Shown: piece after piece, positions 61,400 to 64,000 of the stretch | Numbering within the stretch: position 1 is the stretch's first letter | Layout: each line of letters starts with the position of its first letter | Assembly: GCA_902572605.1 (NCBI GenBank) | Contig: CACGGD010000002.1 | Span: forward strand, 124,001-188,000 | DNA length: 64,000 nucleotides | Source: an uncultured Pelagibacteraceae bacterium | GTDB lineage: Bacteria > Pseudomonadota > Alphaproteobacteria > Pelagibacterales > Pelagibacteraceae | Direction: 5' to 3' | Position numbers and translations under genes: made by a program | The notes under the pieces: generated by a model | Seen by the model: only the letters and a program-made list of their open reading frames with translations | Database searches by the model: none | Told to the model about the DNA's origin: nothing

Positions 61400-61801
61400 A
61401 TGAATAAGAAATTTGGTAAAATATTGGCAGAGATTTCAATTGGTGAATTATTTGATAAAATTACAATTTTAGAGATTAAAAAATCAAAAATTAAAGATAA
61501 AGAAAAAATCAATAATATAGAGAAAGAACTTAATTCTCTCAATGATACTTTGAAAAAAAATGGACTGTATCAAATAGAAGGAAAACTTAAAAATTTGATT
61601 GAAGACTTGAGAAATATTAATTTAGAACTTTGGGAAATAGAAGATGCCAAAAGATTGGCTGAAAAAAATAATAATTTTGACGAAAAGTTTATTCAATTGG
61701 CTAGAAATGTTTATAAGAAAAATGATTTAAGAGCAAAAATTAAGTCAGAAATAAATAATCATTTAGGCTCAAATATTAAGGAAGTTAAATCTTACGATTA
61801 G
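61400..61801 (+). CDS. DUF6165-like coiled-coil protein
   Basis: Soluble 133-residue protein with no signal peptide or membrane segment. AEISIGELFDKITILEIKKSKIKDKEKI near 10-37 is followed by long amphipathic helix predicted to coil (IEKELNSLNDTLKKNG, then NLIEDLRNINLELWEIEDAKRLAEKN). I match it from memory to DUF6165, a short family encoded beside sugar and LPS genes; the function is unknown. It is divergent from GT9 (48 nt between starts) and converges on the nitrilase-family gene. Confidence 0.7.
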   Translation: MNKKFGKILAEISIGELFDKITILEIKKSKIKDKEKINNIEKELNSLNDTLKKNGLYQIEGKLKNLIEDLRNINLELWEIEDAKRLAEKNNNFDEKFIQLARNVYKKNDLRAKIKSEINNHLGSNIKEVKSYD

Positions 61802-62599
61802 TTAATTTGCTTTCAAACTTGGTATTATTGATCTTAATTTTTTTGCTATATTAGGATCAATTGATGCTGTGATGACACCTTCTTTTTTACCGAGCTCTTT
61901 AATAATTTTTCCATCTGGTGAAACAATTAATGAGTGGCCAAAAGTTTGCCTTCCATTGTAATGAGTTCCTGTTTGAGCAGGTGCAAAAATATAACAAAAG
62001 TTTTCAATTGCTCTAGCTTTCAATAAACAATGCCAATGTCTTTTACCTGTTGTTTTAGTAAATGCAGAGGGAACAGATAAAAATAAAGAACCTTTTTTCG
62101 CTAAACTTCGATATAAGTTTGGAAATCTCAAATCGTAACAAACTGACATTCCAAGTTTACCCCATGGCAGTTTAGAAATTTGCTGTTTTTTTCCAGCAAC
62201 AAAAGTTCGAGACTCAATATAACTCTCTTTTTTACTTAAATTTACATCAAACATATGAATTTTATCATAGTAAGATTCAATCTTTCCTTTTGAATTGATT
62301 AAAACTGATCTATTAACTAATTTTTTTTTTCCTACTTTAATTACCAATGAGCCCACTAATATCCATTTTTTAAATTTTTTAGCTAATCTTTTTACTCCTT
62401 TTAAGTACTCATCTTTATCCATAGAGGTACATTGTTTTAAAAGTTCTTTTTTGTTTAATGTAAATAAAGACGAAACCTCAGGAGTCAATATAAAATCTGT
62501 TTTTTGACTAATGGCTTTTTTAATTAATTTTTCTGTCTTAATAAGGTTGCTTTGAATATCATTATTAGATTTTAATTGAATACATGAAACTCTAAACAT
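61802..62599 (-). CDS. carbon-nitrogen hydrolase (nitrilase superfamily amidase)
   Basis: Nitrilase-fold amidase of 265 residues. The Glu-Lys-Cys triad is in place: FILTPEVSSLF near 36-46 (Glu), YYDKIHMFDVNL near 109-120 (Lys) and GKLGMSVCYDLRFPNLYR near 146-163 (Cys). Sequence style is that of Nit1/deaminated glutathione amidase, but omega-amidase is also possible. It immediately precedes the two ABC permease genes in map order and is 0 nt from the first, so it is co-transcribed with them. Confidence 0.85.
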   Translation of the reverse strand: MFRVSCIQLKSNNDIQSNLIKTEKLIKKAISQKTDFILTPEVSSLFTLNKKELLKQCTSMDKDEYLKGVKRLAKKFKKWILVGSLVIKVGKKKLVNRSVLINSKGKIESYYDKIHMFDVNLSKKESYIESRTFVAGKKQQISKLPWGKLGMSVCYDLRFPNLYRSLAKKGSLFLSVPSAFTKTTGKRHWHCLLKARAIENFCYIFAPAQTGTHYNGRQTFGHSLIVSPDGKIIKELGKKEGVITASIDPNIAKKLRSIIPSLKAN

Positions 62600-63274
62600 T
62601 TAATTTGTTCCCATTTTTTTTTCAGCAAACTTAATAAAGTTATGTATGAGAAAAGTCAAAAATAAATATATACTTCCGGCAACAATAAAAACCTCCACAG
62701 GCTTGAAAGTAGTAGAAATGATATATTTTGCTACTCCTGTTAAATCCATTAAAGTTACTGTGCTCGCTAACGAAGTACCTTTCAACATTAATATAATTTC
62801 ATTTCCATAAGCAGGTAAAGATTGTTTAATAGCTATCGGTATCTGTATCTTGTAAAATATTATTTTGTTTGAAATTCCTAGGCTTTTTCCAGCTTCAATA
62901 AATCCTGGTTTAATTGTTTGAAAAGCTGATCTTAAAATTTCAGAAGTATATGCTCCAGTGTTAAGTGAAAAAGCTATAATCGCACACCAGTATGGTTCCT
63001 TTAAAACAGTCCATAAAATTGTTGATCTTAAATATTCAATTTGCCCTAATCCAAAATAAATAATAAATATCTGGACCAAAAGTGGAGTACCTCTGAATAC
63101 ATATGAAAAACTATAAGAAAAATTAGCAATAATCTTTTTCTTGCTTAATCTCATAATAGCAAAGATCAAACCAAGGATTAAACCAAAAATAAGTGATAGC
63201 GATAAAAGTTTTAAAGTTGTTAAAGTGGCACTCAATAACTTTGGAAAACTATTAATCATTAAATCTAAATCCAT
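62600..63274 (-). CDS. polar amino-acid ABC transporter permease, HisM-like
   Basis: Inner-membrane permease of 224 residues with about five helices. The EAA loop is PGFIEAGKSLGISNKIIFYKIQIPIAIKQSLPAYGNEIILMLKGTSLAST near 122-170. It shares one nucleotide with the upstream permease gene and ends adjacent to the nitrilase-family gene. The family (His/Glu/Gln/polar) imports amino acids; the binding protein and ATPase genes lie outside or elsewhere, so the substrate is unknown. Confidence 0.9.
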   Translation of the reverse strand: MDLDLMINSFPKLLSATLTTLKLLSLSLIFGLILGLIFAIMRLSKKKIIANFSYSFSYVFRGTPLLVQIFIIYFGLGQIEYLRSTILWTVLKEPYWCAIIAFSLNTGAYTSEILRSAFQTIKPGFIEAGKSLGISNKIIFYKIQIPIAIKQSLPAYGNEIILMLKGTSLASTVTLMDLTGVAKYIISTTFKPVEVFIVAGSIYLFLTFLIHNFIKFAEKKMGTN

Positions 63275-63966
63275 TAAAAACCTCTGCTATATTTATTTTC
63301 TAATTTATTTAATATCTTCATACTTACGAAAGTTAAAATTAGATATAAAAGTGCTGCGAAAGAATAAAAAAATAAAGGATCTCTAGTAGATCCTGCCGCA
63401 ATATAAGATTGCCTCATTATTTCAACTAATCCAGTAACCGAAATTAAAGAGGTATCTTTTAATGTAATTTGCCAAACATTGCTTAAGTTTGGTATCGCTA
63501 ACCTTAGCATTTGAGGAATTATGACTTTTAAAAAGTAAATAAATTTTTTAAAGCCTAAAGCTTTGCAAGCTTCGAATTGTCCTCTGTCTATGGATTGAAT
63601 AGCCCCTCTAAAAACTTCTGTAGAATAAGCTCCAGAAATTATACCAATTGCAAATGATCCCGTAATAAAAGCATTAATTTCTATATACTTATTGTATCCG
63701 AACATACTCGCGACAAACATGACAGCGCCGCTTCCTCCAAAAAATAATAGATAAATTACTAATAGTTCAGGTACACCTCTAATAACAGTAGTATAAAAAT
63801 TAGAAATAAAATTTAGTACTTTGTTGTTAGATAATTTTAAAGGAGTAAAAACTATTGAAAACAATATTCCAATGAACATAGCTGTTATCGAAACAGCTAT
63901 TGTCATTAAAAATGCTACAAATAGTTCATCACCCCAACCTTTTGTTCCAAAATAAAGAAGTTCCAT
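63274..63966 (-). CDS. polar amino-acid ABC transporter permease, HisQ-like
   Basis: Permease of 230 residues. The EAA loop RGQFEACKALGFKKFIYFLKVIIPQMLRLAIPNLSNVWQITLKDTSLISV near 127-176 and IRGVPELLVIYLLFFGG near 62-78 mark the HisMQ family. It pairs with the next gene. A stem-loop similar to the one after the PotD-like gene lies just upstream at 63975, presumably after a binding-protein gene beyond the window edge. Confidence 0.9.
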   Translation of the reverse strand: MELLYFGTKGWGDELFVAFLMTIAVSITAMFIGILFSIVFTPLKLSNNKVLNFISNFYTTVIRGVPELLVIYLLFFGGSGAVMFVASMFGYNKYIEINAFITGSFAIGIISGAYSTEVFRGAIQSIDRGQFEACKALGFKKFIYFLKVIIPQMLRLAIPNLSNVWQITLKDTSLISVTGLVEIMRQSYIAAGSTRDPLFFYSFAALLYLILTFVSMKILNKLENKYSRGF

Positions 63967-63974
63967 AAAGAAAA

Positions 63975-63995
63975 GGCGGTTATGAAATAACCGCC
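63975..63995 (-). terminator. stem-loop at the upstream edge of the HisQ-like gene
   Basis: GGCGGTTAT, GAA loop and ATAACCGCC form a perfect 9-bp stem; on the minus strand TTTTCTTT follows. Its arms share GGCGGTTA with the stem at 42798-42820. It precedes the permease genes, as at the PotD/PotB junction, and likely follows a binding-protein gene lying to the right of the window. Confidence 0.75.
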
Positions 63996-64000
63996 ATTTC

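Noticed and set aside
1-64000. CRISPR arrays, insertion sequences, prophage or integrase genes, rRNA genes
   Set aside because: None seen on either strand; repeats found are short and local.

Overview
The window is a gene-dense, very AT-rich stretch with almost no intergenic DNA: stops and starts overlap by 1-4 nt, divergent starts lie as little as 2 nt apart, and no gene-free gap exceeds 300 bases. Protein similarities are alphaproteobacterial. Compactness, AT bias, gene repertoire (methylcitrate pathway, class II DAHP synthase, periplasmic-binding ABC importers) and absence of insertion sequences, phage or CRISPR suggest a SAR11 / Pelagibacterales marine bacterium. This assignment is inference from recognition, not from a search.

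Layout. 1-7861 (minus): the transcription/translation operon tRNA-Tyr, tRNA-Gly, tuf, tRNA-Trp, secE, nusG, rplK, rplA, rplJ, rplL, rpoB (rpoB runs off the left edge), with a hairpin plus T-run between rplL and rpoB. 7916-15946: rlmB, a glycosyltransferase, tRNA-Thr, then a four-gene minus-strand operon (DUF4956 membrane protein, VTC polyphosphate-polymerase-like protein, CotH-kinase-like protein fused to a beta-helix, membrane-anchored metallophosphoesterase-like protein), then nadK and tRNA-Leu. 16010-24946: GT9, CinA-like, then a long plus-strand run sfsA-map-purB-purC-purS-purQ-purL-bolA-grxD, holding much of de novo purine synthesis and an Fe-S helper pair. 24943-34698 (minus): methyltransferase, rpsD, trmJ, cimA, cysS, nadE, class II DAHP synthase, glmS and an acetyltransferase-only GlmU. 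34768-40675 (plus): gph, LysE-type exporter, prpB-prpC, argE, a secreted HExxH protein and a cyclophilin.

40678-47153 (minus): a PotABCD-like ABC importer behind an EutA-like racemase/isomerase protein and a DoeA/creatinase-like M24 hydrolase, which reads as an uptake-plus-hydrolysis operon for a small nitrogenous solute, possibly ectoine-like. The binding-protein gene has its own promoter, a strong Shine-Dalgarno and a downstream stem-loop. 47207-53171: methyltransferase, nrdB, nrdA, a divergent phosphohexomutase and an FkbM methyltransferase. 53168-64000: TauE/SafE, dusA, rpoZ with a long acidic tail, MFS, a beta-hydroxyacid dehydrogenase, a PNPOx-like protein, gamma-carbonic anhydrase, a redoxin, GT4 and GT9 glycosyltransferases, a DUF6165-like protein, a nitrilase-family amidase and two polar amino-acid ABC permeases, ending in a stem-loop that resembles the one behind the PotD-like gene.

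Most of the window is core metabolism. The parts that stand out are the DUF4956-VTC-CotH-phosphoesterase operon, the putative ectoine-type uptake operon, the shared stem-loops at binding-protein/permease junctions, the split GlmU, the paired inverted repeat around the nrdA promoter, and extreme promoter/gene overlap.
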